Notes under the pieces: generated by a model
Databases searched by the model: none
What the model was told of the DNA's origin: nothing
The model's input: the letters and a program-made list of their open reading frames with translations, nothing else
Position numbers and translations under genes: made by a program
Origin: Veillonella agrestimuris
GTDB lineage: Bacteria > Bacillota > Negativicutes > Veillonellales > Veillonellaceae
Assembly (NCBI RefSeq): GCF_943193065.1
Contig: NZ_CALPCS010000001.1
Location: forward strand, 62,001 to 126,000
DNA length: 64,000 nucleotides
Direction: 5' to 3'
In this document: one piece after another, positions 8,570 to 17,559 of the stretch
Layout: the number at the start of each line of letters is the position of its first letter
How positions within the stretch are numbered: position 1 is the first letter of the stretch

Positions 8570-10809
8570 TATGCACCTCCTTTGCTACGTTGCACAGTAT
8601 AAACTTCTCGAATGCGACGTAATTTAGTCATTACAAAATCAAGTTGTGATATATCTTTAATTTCTACTATCACATTGATGTTGACATTCTTTGACTCTTC
8701 AATGACTTTCGCATTCATATTAGTTATGGTAATTTTCAGTTCAGACAGAACGGCCATGACTTCCATCAAAATACCAGAACGATCGTAAGCTTGAATATCA
8801 ATACCCACATGGAAGGATTCACTAGATGCGCCATCCCAGGATACTTCAATCATGCGCTCTAAATCTTCTGGGCTATGACCGATACTTCTACAATCGCTGC
8901 GATGTACGGAGATACCTCGGCCACGCGTAATATAGCCGATAATATCGTCTCCCGGAACTGGATTACAACATTTTGCCATCCGTACCATAAGGCCTGCTTC
9001 GCCTTTCACTAAGACACCTGTACCATTTTTAGATTTCTTTGTCCCTTGGTTCCGAAGTTTCTCAATAATCTGCTCTGTTGTCTGTTTCGATTCTTCCAAA
9101 TCTTTCGACTTTTTGTAAAGATCCACTAAACGCAACAGCACAGTACTAACAGGAATCCCCCCGTAACCACAGGCTGCATATAGCTCTTCTTCGGTGCCAC
9201 TTTTTAGCATATTCGTAACTTCCGCTATGCGATTTTCAGCACATAATTCTTTGAAATTATAGTTGAGCCGTTTCGCTTCTTTTTCTAGCGTTTCTAAGCC
9301 TTTTTCAATATTTTCAGCTTTATTCTCACGTTTAAACCAATTCCGAATTTTGCTCTTTGATTCCGACGAACCTACAATGTTGAGCCAATCTAAAGAAGGT
9401 CTACCAGTTTTAGATGTAATAATATCAACAATATCACCATTTTGCAGCGTGTAATCTAAAGGTACAATTTTTCCGTTTACTTTAGCCCCTACACAACGAT
9501 GACCTACATCGGTATGTACCCGATAAGCAAAATCCAATGGGACAGAACCAATTGGTAATTTTACAACGTCCCCTTTAGGCGTAAAGACAAATACTTCTCC
9601 AGAGAATACATCGAGCTTCAAAGCATTCACAAGCTCTGTAGGGTTACTCGTATCTTGCCATTCTAGAACTTGACGAAGCCATGCTACTTTTTGGTCAAAT
9701 TCCTTGTCTCCCCCTTTAGGGCCTTCTTTATAACGCCAGTGAGCTGCTACACCGTATTCAGAAATACGGTGCATTTCCCAAGTACGGATTTGAATTTCTA
9801 CTGGTTGCCCCATCGTACCGATAACAGTAGTATGCAAGGATTGATACATGTTCGATTTCGGCATAGAAATATAGTCTTTAAATCGATATGGTAATGGCTT
9901 CCATAAACTGTGAGCAATACCGAGAACGGCATAACAGTCTGGCACAGAATCGACAATAACGCGGACCGCTAACAAATCATAGATTTGGGATAAGTCACGA
10001 TTGTCTTTTTTCATTTTTTTATAAATGCTATAAAAATGTTTCGGACGCCCTTTAATATCTGCTGTAATATGAGCTTCGCCTAAGGCTTTTTTGAGTTGCT
10101 CCATCGTATCATTAATGATATCTTCCCGTGCCTGCCGTTTTTGTCTCATTTGATCTACTAAATCATAGTAGCGATCTGGCTCTAAATAACGGAATGAAAG
10201 GTCTTCTAATTCCCATTTCACATTGAAAATACCTAACCGATGAGCAAGGGGTGCAAAGATTTCTAACGTTTCTTTGGCAATGCGCTTTTGTTTATCGCTT
10301 CGCATATGTTTTAAAGTTCGCATATTGTGCAAACGGTCCCCTAGTTTGATAACTACAACGCGCACGTCTTTCGCCATAGCTAAGATCATTTTGCGGTAGT
10401 TTTCCATTTGCCGATCTTCTTTTGTTTCATATTGGAATTGGTTCAATTTAGTCACACCATCAACTAAGAAGGCTACTTCGGAACCAAACATATCTTCCAA
10501 ATCTTCTTTTGTATATTCTGTATCTTCCACCACATCGTGGAGGAGTGCTGCAATGAGAGTAATGTGATCGATTTGCAAATGCGCTAAAATCTCAGCCACT
10601 GCTAAGGGGTGCATAATGTAAGGCTCCCCAGAGGCTCTAAATTGCCCGTCATGAGCTTTTTCAGCAAGGAGGAAGGCTTTCATAACGAGGTTACATTCAT
10701 CTTCGCTTAGATAAGTCTTAATGTAATCCATAAATTCCGTTAGCGCCTTATCTCTGTCGAATCCGCTAGATTCTACTATAGCTTGGCCTACTTCATTTAC
10801 AGTACTCAT
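8569..10809 (-). CDS. rel: Bifunctional (p)ppGpp synthetase/hydrolase Rel
   Basis: Stringent-response enzyme, 746 residues, the usual length for long RelA/SpoT homologues. The N-terminal hydrolase domain has an intact H91-D92 pair within HDVVEDT, so the protein should degrade as well as make the alarmone. The synthetase domain (about 240-370) contains YQSLHTTVIG. It is followed by a TGS domain (about 405-465), helical and zinc-finger regions with CCNPVPGD, and a C-terminal ACT domain. It follows recJ after 11 bases and overlaps the MBL gene. With no second long homologue in view, it is best called Rel; relA or spoT are common alternative labels. Confidence 0.95.
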   Translation of the reverse strand: MSTVNEVGQAIVESSGFDRDKALTEFMDYIKTYLSEDECNLVMKAFLLAEKAHDGQFRASGEPYIMHPLAVAEILAHLQIDHITLIAALLHDVVEDTEYTKEDLEDMFGSEVAFLVDGVTKLNQFQYETKEDRQMENYRKMILAMAKDVRVVVIKLGDRLHNMRTLKHMRSDKQKRIAKETLEIFAPLAHRLGIFNVKWELEDLSFRYLEPDRYYDLVDQMRQKRQAREDIINDTMEQLKKALGEAHITADIKGRPKHFYSIYKKMKKDNRDLSQIYDLLAVRVIVDSVPDCYAVLGIAHSLWKPLPYRFKDYISMPKSNMYQSLHTTVIGTMGQPVEIQIRTWEMHRISEYGVAAHWRYKEGPKGGDKEFDQKVAWLRQVLEWQDTSNPTELVNALKLDVFSGEVFVFTPKGDVVKLPIGSVPLDFAYRVHTDVGHRCVGAKVNGKIVPLDYTLQNGDIVDIITSKTGRPSLDWLNIVGSSESKSKIRNWFKRENKAENIEKGLETLEKEAKRLNYNFKELCAENRIAEVTNMLKSGTEEELYAACGYGGIPVSTVLLRLVDLYKKSKDLEESKQTTEQIIEKLRNQGTKKSKNGTGVLVKGEAGLMVRMAKCCNPVPGDDIIGYITRGRGISVHRSDCRSIGHSPEDLERMIEVSWDGASSESFHVGIDIQAYDRSGILMEVMAVLSELKITITNMNAKVIEESKNVNINVIVEIKDISQLDFVMTKLRRIREVYTVQRSKGGA

Positions 10810-10820
10810 ACAATCACCTC

Positions 10821-12803
10821 CTACTGGCTATATGTTAAAAACGTAATAGACGTAGTTAAGTCGAGTCGGCCATCCACAACGTTCCAACGCAACATATTTT
10901 GTCCATTATCGTTCACTTCTTCGCTAATAATACCTAATTCTCTAAATACATCGATAGCCATTAACGCAGAACTACCATTTTGATCAGCTGGCTTCTTCCG
11001 CAATATATCTTGCTCTACATAGTACATAGAACGAGATCCGCTTTTCAATGTATGTCTCATAATGCTATAAATAGCCCGTAAACCTTCTGCTGTTAAGGCG
11101 ATTTTCTCTTCCACAACAGGTTCAATGTCTTGTATCATCAATTGCGGTGATACAGAACCGTGCCATTCATTTTTTTGCAATGTGAAAGCTACTTTCACCA
11201 TCATTCCTGGGAATATATGACGGAACAATTCCGGCCGATTCCAAGCAATTCCATCAATAGAACCATGGGCACTTTCAAAAATTACCTTACAATGGTTTTT
11301 CATTTGCCCCATGAGCATAATATCTTCCACTTTTGCTTCCATTACGGCAAACACAGGTGTACTATTGCCCATGCCATAGGGTTCCAAAGCAGACACTTCA
11401 TCAATAATATCTACTGTAATGTCCTCAACTGGCACAGTCGCATCGATAGATACAACAGGAATATATTCATCACTACTAATGCGCTCTTTACAATACTCTG
11501 TTAAACGGGAGCGCAAGTCGTCAATGCGATCTGCTTCAATACTAAAACCTGCTGCCGCAGCGTGGCCCCCAAATTGAATCAACAAATCTTCGCAATATTT
11601 CAACGCATCATAAATATTAAACCCATCAATACTACGACAAGATCCTTTCCCAATACCATCAGAAATACTAATAACTAATGTAGGTTTATAAAACTCTTCT
11701 ACTAACCGAGATGCTACGATGCCAATAACCCCCGGATGCCACTGTTCTCCAGATACAACAGTTACATAATCTGCTAAATGGCCTTGTGCGGTCACATTAG
11801 CACGGGCTTCTTCGTGAATGGATCGCTCAATTTCTTGGCGTTCCATATTAGTTTCTTGCAACTCCATAGCAATGGCTTCTGCTTCATCGCTGCTATCTGT
11901 AATCAACAATTCTACAGCTCTCGTTGCATGAGTAACGCGACCCGCCGCATTGAGACGTGGGGCTAAGGTAAAGCCTATGTGACCAGCTGTAATTTGTTTT
12001 CCTTTTAAACCTGCTACTTCCATCAATTTATGAATGCCTAAGTTAGGACATTCATTCATCTTTTGCAAGCCTGCTTGGACGATAATCCGATTCTCTCCTA
12101 CCAAAGGGACTACATCGGCTACCGTACCTAAAGCGACGATATCTAAATCGTCTAAATACCATTCGTTATGTTGACGAAGATAAATTCCTTGGCACAATTT
12201 AAAAGCCACCCCTGCACCTGATAAGTGCTCAGCTTTATAGGTACAGTCTTGTTGCTTGTGATTAACAACAGCCTTCGCTGGTGGAATTAAATGTGGTGCT
12301 GTATGATGATCCGTAATAATAATATCGACGCGGTCTTTAACGGTATTGACAATATCATAAGAACTAATACCACAGTCTACCGTAATAACTAAATCAGTTC
12401 CATCTTCAATCAATTGCTCTAAGGCTTCTAAATTTAAGCCATACCCTTCACTTTGACGCTCTGGAATATAATAAGAAGCATTGGCCCCAACTTTCACTAA
12501 AAAGCGATACACTAAAGACGTAGCCGTAATGCCATCTACATCATAATCGCCATAGACGACAATTTTTTTGCCCTCTTCAATAGCTGCCACAATAATGTCT
12601 ACGGCAATATCCATATCTTTTAAACTAAAAGGATCTAGCAAATCTTGAAGCGAACCGCCTAGGAAATTACGCCCTTCTGCTACATCAATACGGCGATTAG
12701 CCATTAATTTCGCAACAATAGGATTGACACCGAGTTCACGGATCAATGTATTCTCTTGTTCTGTTTGGTGAGGGGCAATACGCCATCTCTTTTTCTTGAT
12801 CAT
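10821..12803 (-). CDS. recJ: Single-stranded-DNA-specific exonuclease RecJ
   Basis: 5'-to-3' exonuclease acting in recombination and mismatch/base-excision repair, 660 residues. DHH-family motifs are clear: VYGDYDVDGITA at about 83-94, DCGIS, and the name-giving DHH at 165-167 (TDHHTAPH). The DHHA1 domain has GGHAAAAGFS, and an OB-like domain follows near residues 460-560. About 95 C-terminal residues beyond that form an extra region (probably helical/winged), as in many Firmicutes RecJ. It is the first gene of the long operon towards aspS and has a promoter with a Fur-box-like operator upstream. Confidence 0.95.
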   Translation of the reverse strand: MIKKKRWRIAPHQTEQENTLIRELGVNPIVAKLMANRRIDVAEGRNFLGGSLQDLLDPFSLKDMDIAVDIIVAAIEEGKKIVVYGDYDVDGITATSLVYRFLVKVGANASYYIPERQSEGYGLNLEALEQLIEDGTDLVITVDCGISSYDIVNTVKDRVDIIITDHHTAPHLIPPAKAVVNHKQQDCTYKAEHLSGAGVAFKLCQGIYLRQHNEWYLDDLDIVALGTVADVVPLVGENRIIVQAGLQKMNECPNLGIHKLMEVAGLKGKQITAGHIGFTLAPRLNAAGRVTHATRAVELLITDSSDEAEAIAMELQETNMERQEIERSIHEEARANVTAQGHLADYVTVVSGEQWHPGVIGIVASRLVEEFYKPTLVISISDGIGKGSCRSIDGFNIYDALKYCEDLLIQFGGHAAAAGFSIEADRIDDLRSRLTEYCKERISSDEYIPVVSIDATVPVEDITVDIIDEVSALEPYGMGNSTPVFAVMEAKVEDIMLMGQMKNHCKVIFESAHGSIDGIAWNRPELFRHIFPGMMVKVAFTLQKNEWHGSVSPQLMIQDIEPVVEEKIALTAEGLRAIYSIMRHTLKSGSRSMYYVEQDILRKKPADQNGSSALMAIDVFRELGIISEEVNDNGQNMLRWNVVDGRLDLTTSITFLTYSQ

Positions 12804-12853
12804 GAAAACTCAGCTCACTTTACTTTATAATCAATATTGTTTATATTAATCAC

Positions 12854-12883
12854 TTATTATCATTATCATTTTAATTTATTATA
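12854..12883 (-). promoter_or_regulatory. recJ operon promoter with Fur-box-like operator
   Basis: On the minus strand, -10 TATAAT occupies 12878-12883. Directly downstream is GATAATGATAAT (12856-12867), two perfect copies of the Fur hexamer, preceded by the weaker TAAAAT. The operator therefore covers the likely transcription start, a classic repression position. A poor -35 (TTTATT) lies 17 bases upstream of the -10. Since the fur gene is fourth in this operon, autoregulation is likely. Confidence 0.6.
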
Positions 12884-12958
12884 CACCAAAAAGACCTATA
12901 AATAAATAAGACATTATAGAAAAATAGAATTGAGAATATTCTTCTTTCTCAAAAAAAA

Positions 12959-12996
12959 AGCACTTCCTATTATCATTATCAATAATAGAAAGTGCT
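12959..12996. terminator. Terminator after hydG, with Fur-hexamer pair in the stem-loop
   Basis: AGCACTT and AAGTGCT, plus inner CTATTAT and ATAATAG, form a long hairpin followed on the minus strand by nine T, so it ends hydG transcription. The arm and loop again contain GATAATGATAAT (12969-12980), identical to the recJ operator motif. Confidence 0.85.
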
Positions 12997-13022
12997 TTTC
13001 TGATATTCAAATACATGACGCG

Positions 13023-14441
13023 TTAGAAACGGAAATCTCGTTCCCCTGTTTCCATTTGGTCAATGTAATTACGCGCACGGTCTTTTACAAGATCATTTTT
13101 AATTAACTCTAATTGTTCTTTAATAACCTCTTTACCGTGAGCTTTCGTTTTTTCATCACCATAATCTAAAATATATTCGTTTAATGTCATCAGCGCATTT
13201 GGTTGACAGCAGTTATGAATTTGCCCTGATTTAGCGAGAGCCATAAAACGGTCACCTGTCCGGCCTGCACGATAACAAGCAGTACAAAAACTAGGTACAT
13301 AGCCTAAGTCTAAGAGCCAATCTACGATTTCCGCTAAGGTTCTCGTATCACTGCGATCAAATTGAGCTGTATTTTCTTCTTCTGGTTCCTCTTCTTTGTA
13401 GCCCCCTACGCTTGTACGAGAGCCACCACTAATTTGAGAAATCCCTAATGCCAACCCGCGCTCACGCATTTCCTGACTTTCACGAGTAGACATAATCATC
13501 CCCGCATACGGCGCAGATACGCGAATTAAAGCAACAATTTTTTCAAAAATATCATCTGGCACAGCATTACTGAAATCCTCTACATCGATATCGTCGGCAG
13601 GACAAATACGAGGCACACTAATCGTATGAGGACCTACACCATAAACAGCTTCCAAGTGTTCTGCGTGCATCAAGAGGCCTACAAAATCGTATTTATAATG
13701 CTCTAAACCGTATAGAACGCCGATCCCTACGTCATCAATACCGCCTTGCATAGCTCGATCCATAGCTTCTGTATGATACGCATAGTCGCTTTTGGGACCA
13801 GTTGGATGAAGGGCTTCGTAATTTTCTTTATTGTATGTTTCTTGGAATAATGTGTACGTACCGATGCCAGCTTCGTGAAGTTTTTTATAATCTTCTACAG
13901 AAGCGGCTGCAATATTGACATTAACACGACGAATTTCGCCATTTTTATTTTTGATGCTATAAATCGTCTTAATAGATTCCAAAATATATTCTAATGGACT
14001 ATGTAGTGGATCTTCACCAGATTCGATAACGATTCGTTTATGCCCCATCGCTTCTAAAGCGATAACTTCTTCTCTAATTTCGTCTTGTGATAATTTTTTA
14101 CGTTTAATATCCCTATTTTTAGAGTGATACGGGCAATATACACAACCATTAATACAATAGTTGGATAAATAGAGAGGCGCAAACAAAACGATACGATCCC
14201 CGTAAATAGCTTGTTTAATCTCTTTTGCCAAAGTAAAAAGCTTTTCTTTATATTCTGGCAACGGGCATTCCAATAGAACGGCTGCTTCTCTGTGGTTTAA
14301 TCCTTTAAATGTAGCTGCTTTTGCCAAAATTTGATCTAACAATTCTCTATTTTCTTTATTTGCCTCTGCATAGGCAAGAGTATCTAAAATCTCGTCATGC
14401 GAAATAAACTCCTCAGCTTTGAGAGACTTTACATCATACAT
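13023..14441 (-). CDS. hydG: [FeFe]-hydrogenase maturase HydG (radical SAM tyrosine lyase)
   Basis: HydG cleaves tyrosine to make the CO and CN ligands of the H-cluster of [FeFe] hydrogenase. The 472-residue length is typical. The radical SAM triad is C96, C100 and C103 (NYCINGCVYCPYH). The C-terminal region carries the second cluster site, with CTACYRAGRTG near residue 390 and HNCCQPNALMTLNEY about 25 residues on, which separates HydG from the related ThiH. No hydE, hydF or hydrogenase structural gene is in the window, so it is encoded apart from its partners. It has its own promoter and terminator. The importer operon for iron lies directly upstream. Confidence 0.92.
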   Translation of the reverse strand: MYDVKSLKAEEFISHDEILDTLAYAEANKENRELLDQILAKAATFKGLNHREAAVLLECPLPEYKEKLFTLAKEIKQAIYGDRIVLFAPLYLSNYCINGCVYCPYHSKNRDIKRKKLSQDEIREEVIALEAMGHKRIVIESGEDPLHSPLEYILESIKTIYSIKNKNGEIRRVNVNIAAASVEDYKKLHEAGIGTYTLFQETYNKENYEALHPTGPKSDYAYHTEAMDRAMQGGIDDVGIGVLYGLEHYKYDFVGLLMHAEHLEAVYGVGPHTISVPRICPADDIDVEDFSNAVPDDIFEKIVALIRVSAPYAGMIMSTRESQEMRERGLALGISQISGGSRTSVGGYKEEEPEEENTAQFDRSDTRTLAEIVDWLLDLGYVPSFCTACYRAGRTGDRFMALAKSGQIHNCCQPNALMTLNEYILDYGDEKTKAHGKEVIKEQLELIKNDLVKDRARNYIDQMETGERDFRF

Positions 14442-14586
14442 AGTACTTACCTCAATTCTTTATCTTCCACAATAGTGCAATGAACTATCATAGAATATAT
14501 ATGTGAAATAGCAATGATATATAATACCGAATATGTGATATATGTACACTCTATTTCGAAAAGTATTAATATATCTACTGTTCCTA

Positions 14587-14615
14587 AGTATATCACTATT
14601 CCTACTAAAAGTCAT
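14587..14615 (-). promoter_or_regulatory. Probable hydG promoter
   Basis: On the minus strand, ATGACT (14610-14615) and TATACT (14587-14592) are 17 bases apart. This leaves a leader of about 140 AT-rich bases before hydG with no recognised riboswitch. Confidence 0.5.
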
Positions 14616-14645
14616 GGGGATTTAAATACTATTATGTAAACTCAT

Positions 14646-15734
14646 CTATTTTCCCCATGCATTATATAAATCCTGCATGGCTAATTCTTTTGCAATAATA
14701 CCATGCGCCATCCAGAGAGAGCTATCTACAACTAATACATGATTCTCTTTTACTGCTTTTAAATTATTCCATAATACATCTTGCTCCATATCTTTTAGCC
14801 GCTCCATCGCTATATTAGAGTTATTAGAAGAAGTTGAACCATAACCGGCAGACACAACGAGATAGCCTGCATCTAGATCTGGTAATCGTTCCAAAGAAAT
14901 AGCATTATTACTGGTATTTAATTCTGATTCCAGTGCCATCTGAGCCGGTTTAATATTAAGCAAATCCCCCATAAAGCGGTTCAAATCGTTTTTTAAATAA
15001 GAATATAATCTAATTTCCTTATTAAGGACCCGCAAAACGGCTGCTGTTTCGCCCTTCATATGGTCTGCCAAGGCGATACGCGTCGTCTTAGCCTTCTCAT
15101 AATAGGCTTTCAATCTCGCTTCGCCTTTGTCAGGTACGCCCAACGCATAGGCAATAGCCAACAGTGTCTCTTCGCTTTTATTAACATTAAACGCAACGGT
15201 AGGAGCAATGTTACTTAACGCATTATAGGCACCTTGTCCATAAGAATCGCGCATAATAATCAAATCCGGTTGTAACGATTGTACTTGTTCATAATTAATG
15301 GTTTTCGTTTCGTCATTAATGCTAATGAGTTGTACATTTCGTGCTACTAATTCATCGTATAAGTAGCTTTTATCATTATAACTAGCTGCTATAAAAGGCT
15401 CATCAAGAGCTATTAAAGGATCTTCCGCTCTAATCACAACGATGCGCGTATGTTCTTTTGGCATCACTGTCGTACCTAATCTATGATGGACTGTAATAGT
15501 CCCATTGTCTTGGACTACCATTTTTTCTGCTGATTTCTTAACAGATACTAAGCGTTTAGCAAATTCTTTATCAATAGCAGTTGGGTCATTAGAACGCTCC
15601 AAATAGGCTTGCGTTGTTTCTGGCAAAGCATGAACAACGGCTTCATAGGATTGATGTTGTTCTTCTATGCCACAGCCAGTAATACTGAGCACGGTGAAAG
15701 CCCCTACAATCATAGCTTTCCATATACGATTCAT
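14646..15734 (-). CDS. Iron-siderophore ABC transporter substrate-binding lipoprotein
   Basis: Periplasmic (class III) binding protein of the FecB/FepB/BtuF fold. The ATG at 15734 is chosen because a GAGGAG ribosome site precedes it and the product then begins with a lipoprotein signal: two basic residues, a hydrophobic stretch and the lipobox LSITGC near residue 20. The mature part has RIVVIRAEDPLIAL and LQPDLIIMRDSYG, typical of cluster A-8 binding proteins for ferric siderophores or haem. The gene starts one base after the ATPase stop. Together with two FecCD permeases and an ATPase it makes a complete importer. The ligand cannot be named; cobalamin is less likely given the Fur-like site. 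Confidence 0.85.
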   Translation of the reverse strand: MNRIWKAMIVGAFTVLSITGCGIEEQHQSYEAVVHALPETTQAYLERSNDPTAIDKEFAKRLVSVKKSAEKMVVQDNGTITVHHRLGTTVMPKEHTRIVVIRAEDPLIALDEPFIAASYNDKSYLYDELVARNVQLISINDETKTINYEQVQSLQPDLIIMRDSYGQGAYNALSNIAPTVAFNVNKSEETLLAIAYALGVPDKGEARLKAYYEKAKTTRIALADHMKGETAAVLRVLNKEIRLYSYLKNDLNRFMGDLLNIKPAQMALESELNTSNNAISLERLPDLDAGYLVVSAGYGSTSSNNSNIAMERLKDMEQDVLWNNLKAVKENHVLVVDSSLWMAHGIIAKELAMQDLYNAWGK

Positions 15735-15735
15735 A

Positions 15736-16548
15736 TTAGAACACTCCTCTATCAACATGAGACATAGCTTTCATAGAATAAGGAATACAGAAAGGTCTAT
15801 TCGTTCTAGGATCATTCATTATAGTCGAATCAATACCAAAGACATCCATCAACATATCGTTGTGAAAAATTTCATACGGCGTCCCTTCATATAGAATTCT
15901 CCCTTTTTTCATAGCCACCAAATAATCGGCAAAGCGTGCTGCCTCATTAAGCTCGTGGATAACCATGATAATAGTTTTATTATATTTTTTATTTAGCAAA
16001 TCTACTAAATGCAATACATCCATTTGGTGAGATACATCAAGAAAACTCGTCGGTTCGTCAAGGAATAGAATATCTGTATTTTGCGCAATGGCCATAGCAA
16101 TCCAAGCCCGTTGTCGCTGACCGCCAGACATATTGTTAATCCCTCGATCTGCGTAGTCTAACAGATCTGTTTCTTTTAAAGCCCACTCTACCATTTCCCG
16201 ATCTTCTTTTGTAGATCGAGCAAATAAACTGCCTTGATGTGGCGCGCGACCATACATAACAAGTTCTCGTACTGTTAACTCACCTGGAGCACTTGGATTT
16301 TGCGGCAAAATAGCCATCCGTTTAGCCAGTTCTCGACTATCATAGGAATCGACTCGTTTCCCATCTAACAAGACATCTCCATCCATAGCGGGAATAATAC
16401 GGCAAATCGTTTTTAACAGCGTCGATTTGCCACATCCATTGGCTCCAATGAGGGCCGTTATCTTTCCTTCCGGAATAGTAAGATTTAGATTTTCTATAAT
16501 CTTTGTCTCTCCATAACCAGTCGTTAAATTTTTTACTTCTAACTTCAT
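15736..16548 (-). CDS. Iron-siderophore ABC transporter ATP-binding protein (FecE/FhuC type)
   Basis: A 270-residue ABC ATPase. It has Walker A GANGCGKST at 35-43, a Q-loop in ILPQNPSAPG, signature MSGGQRQRAW, Walker B DILFLDEPTSFLD and the switch histidine in VIHELNEAARFADY. The close match to FecE/FhuC spacing and the neighbouring FecCD permeases mark it as the energising subunit of the importer. It starts 11 bases after the preceding permease gene. Confidence 0.92.
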   Translation of the reverse strand: MKLEVKNLTTGYGETKIIENLNLTIPEGKITALIGANGCGKSTLLKTICRIIPAMDGDVLLDGKRVDSYDSRELAKRMAILPQNPSAPGELTVRELVMYGRAPHQGSLFARSTKEDREMVEWALKETDLLDYADRGINNMSGGQRQRAWIAMAIAQNTDILFLDEPTSFLDVSHQMDVLHLVDLLNKKYNKTIIMVIHELNEAARFADYLVAMKKGRILYEGTPYEIFHNDMLMDVFGIDSTIMNDPRTNRPFCIPYSMKAMSHVDRGVF

Positions 16549-16559
16549 CTATCGTACCT

Positions 16560-17558
16560 CTATACTTTCGTCTTTGCCAATATGTATAGGAAATAAGGTG
16601 CCCCAATGAGGGATATAATGATGCCTAACAAAATTTCATCAGGCGCAATAATAGCGCGACCAATCCAATCAGCCCCGACTACGAGGATGGCCCCAATGAG
16701 AGCAGTTAATGGTAAAAAGTAGCGATGGTCAGCCCCTATCAAACGCCGTGCAATATGAGGAGCAATCAACCCTACAAAACCAATATTACCACCTATAGCT
16801 ACGCAAAAAGCAGCCAACAGAACGGCTACAATTAAATAGAGAAAGCGCGCCCTATTGATGTTCACTCCTAAACCAATAGCCGTTTCATCAGCTAAGGCCA
16901 ATAGATTTAACTCCATATACCGAGCATATAAGAAAAGACCGAGAATGAGTACAACCGGCGCTAATAACCACACATGAGGCCAACTGTTGCCAGAAATAGT
17001 ACCTATCGTCCACGTATTAACGAGGTAAAACTTATTAGGATCCAGACGAGTAACGAGAAGAATTTGTATAGCGTGAAAGCCAGCACTCATAGAAATCCCA
17101 GTAAGAATCAATCGATACGGAGAAATAGTGGCACTCCCTCGATAAGAGAGAAAATAAATCAACAATGCCGCCACCGTAGCACCCAATACAGCTACAAAAG
17201 GTAATGTCCAAATTCCTAAAGATGTAGTGGAACCAGTAAAAAATACAAGTAATACCACACCCAATCCGGCACCAGCATTAACACCTAACAAACTAGGACT
17301 AGCCAATTCATTGCGGGATATAGTTTGAAAAATAGCCCCTGATAAAGCTAATCCTATGCCGATAAAGAGAGCTAATACGGTTCGAACAAGACGAAAATCA
17401 AAGACTGTCAGATTTTCTACGTCACTGCCACCGCCTAATATAATTCGAAGTAAATCAGCCCCACTCATATCGCTAAAACCAGTCTGCAAATGACCATATA
17501 TAGCACCTAGTAAAAATGCTATTAACACTAGGAGGTATATATAAAAACGACGTTTCAT
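16560..17558 (-). CDS. FecCD-family iron ABC transporter permease (second)
   Basis: A 332-residue polytopic membrane protein with about nine to ten hydrophobic segments. It shows the FecCD signature boxes ALSGAIFQTISRNELASPSLLGVNAGAG, GGNIGFVGLIAPHIARRLIG and the final PDEILLGIIISLIGAPYFLYIL. It lies one base after the first permease gene, which it resembles, so the importer probably uses a heterodimer. Confidence 0.92.
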   Translation of the reverse strand: MKRRFYIYLLVLIAFLLGAIYGHLQTGFSDMSGADLLRIILGGGSDVENLTVFDFRLVRTVLALFIGIGLALSGAIFQTISRNELASPSLLGVNAGAGLGVVLLVFFTGSTTSLGIWTLPFVAVLGATVAALLIYFLSYRGSATISPYRLILTGISMSAGFHAIQILLVTRLDPNKFYLVNTWTIGTISGNSWPHVWLLAPVVLILGLFLYARYMELNLLALADETAIGLGVNINRARFLYLIVAVLLAAFCVAIGGNIGFVGLIAPHIARRLIGADHRYFLPLTALIGAILVVGADWIGRAIIAPDEILLGIIISLIGAPYFLYILAKTKV

Positions 17559-17559
17559 C

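Noticed and set aside
12804-12956. A small gene between recJ and the hydG terminator
   Set aside because: No start with a ribosome site; the region is explained by the promoter and operator.
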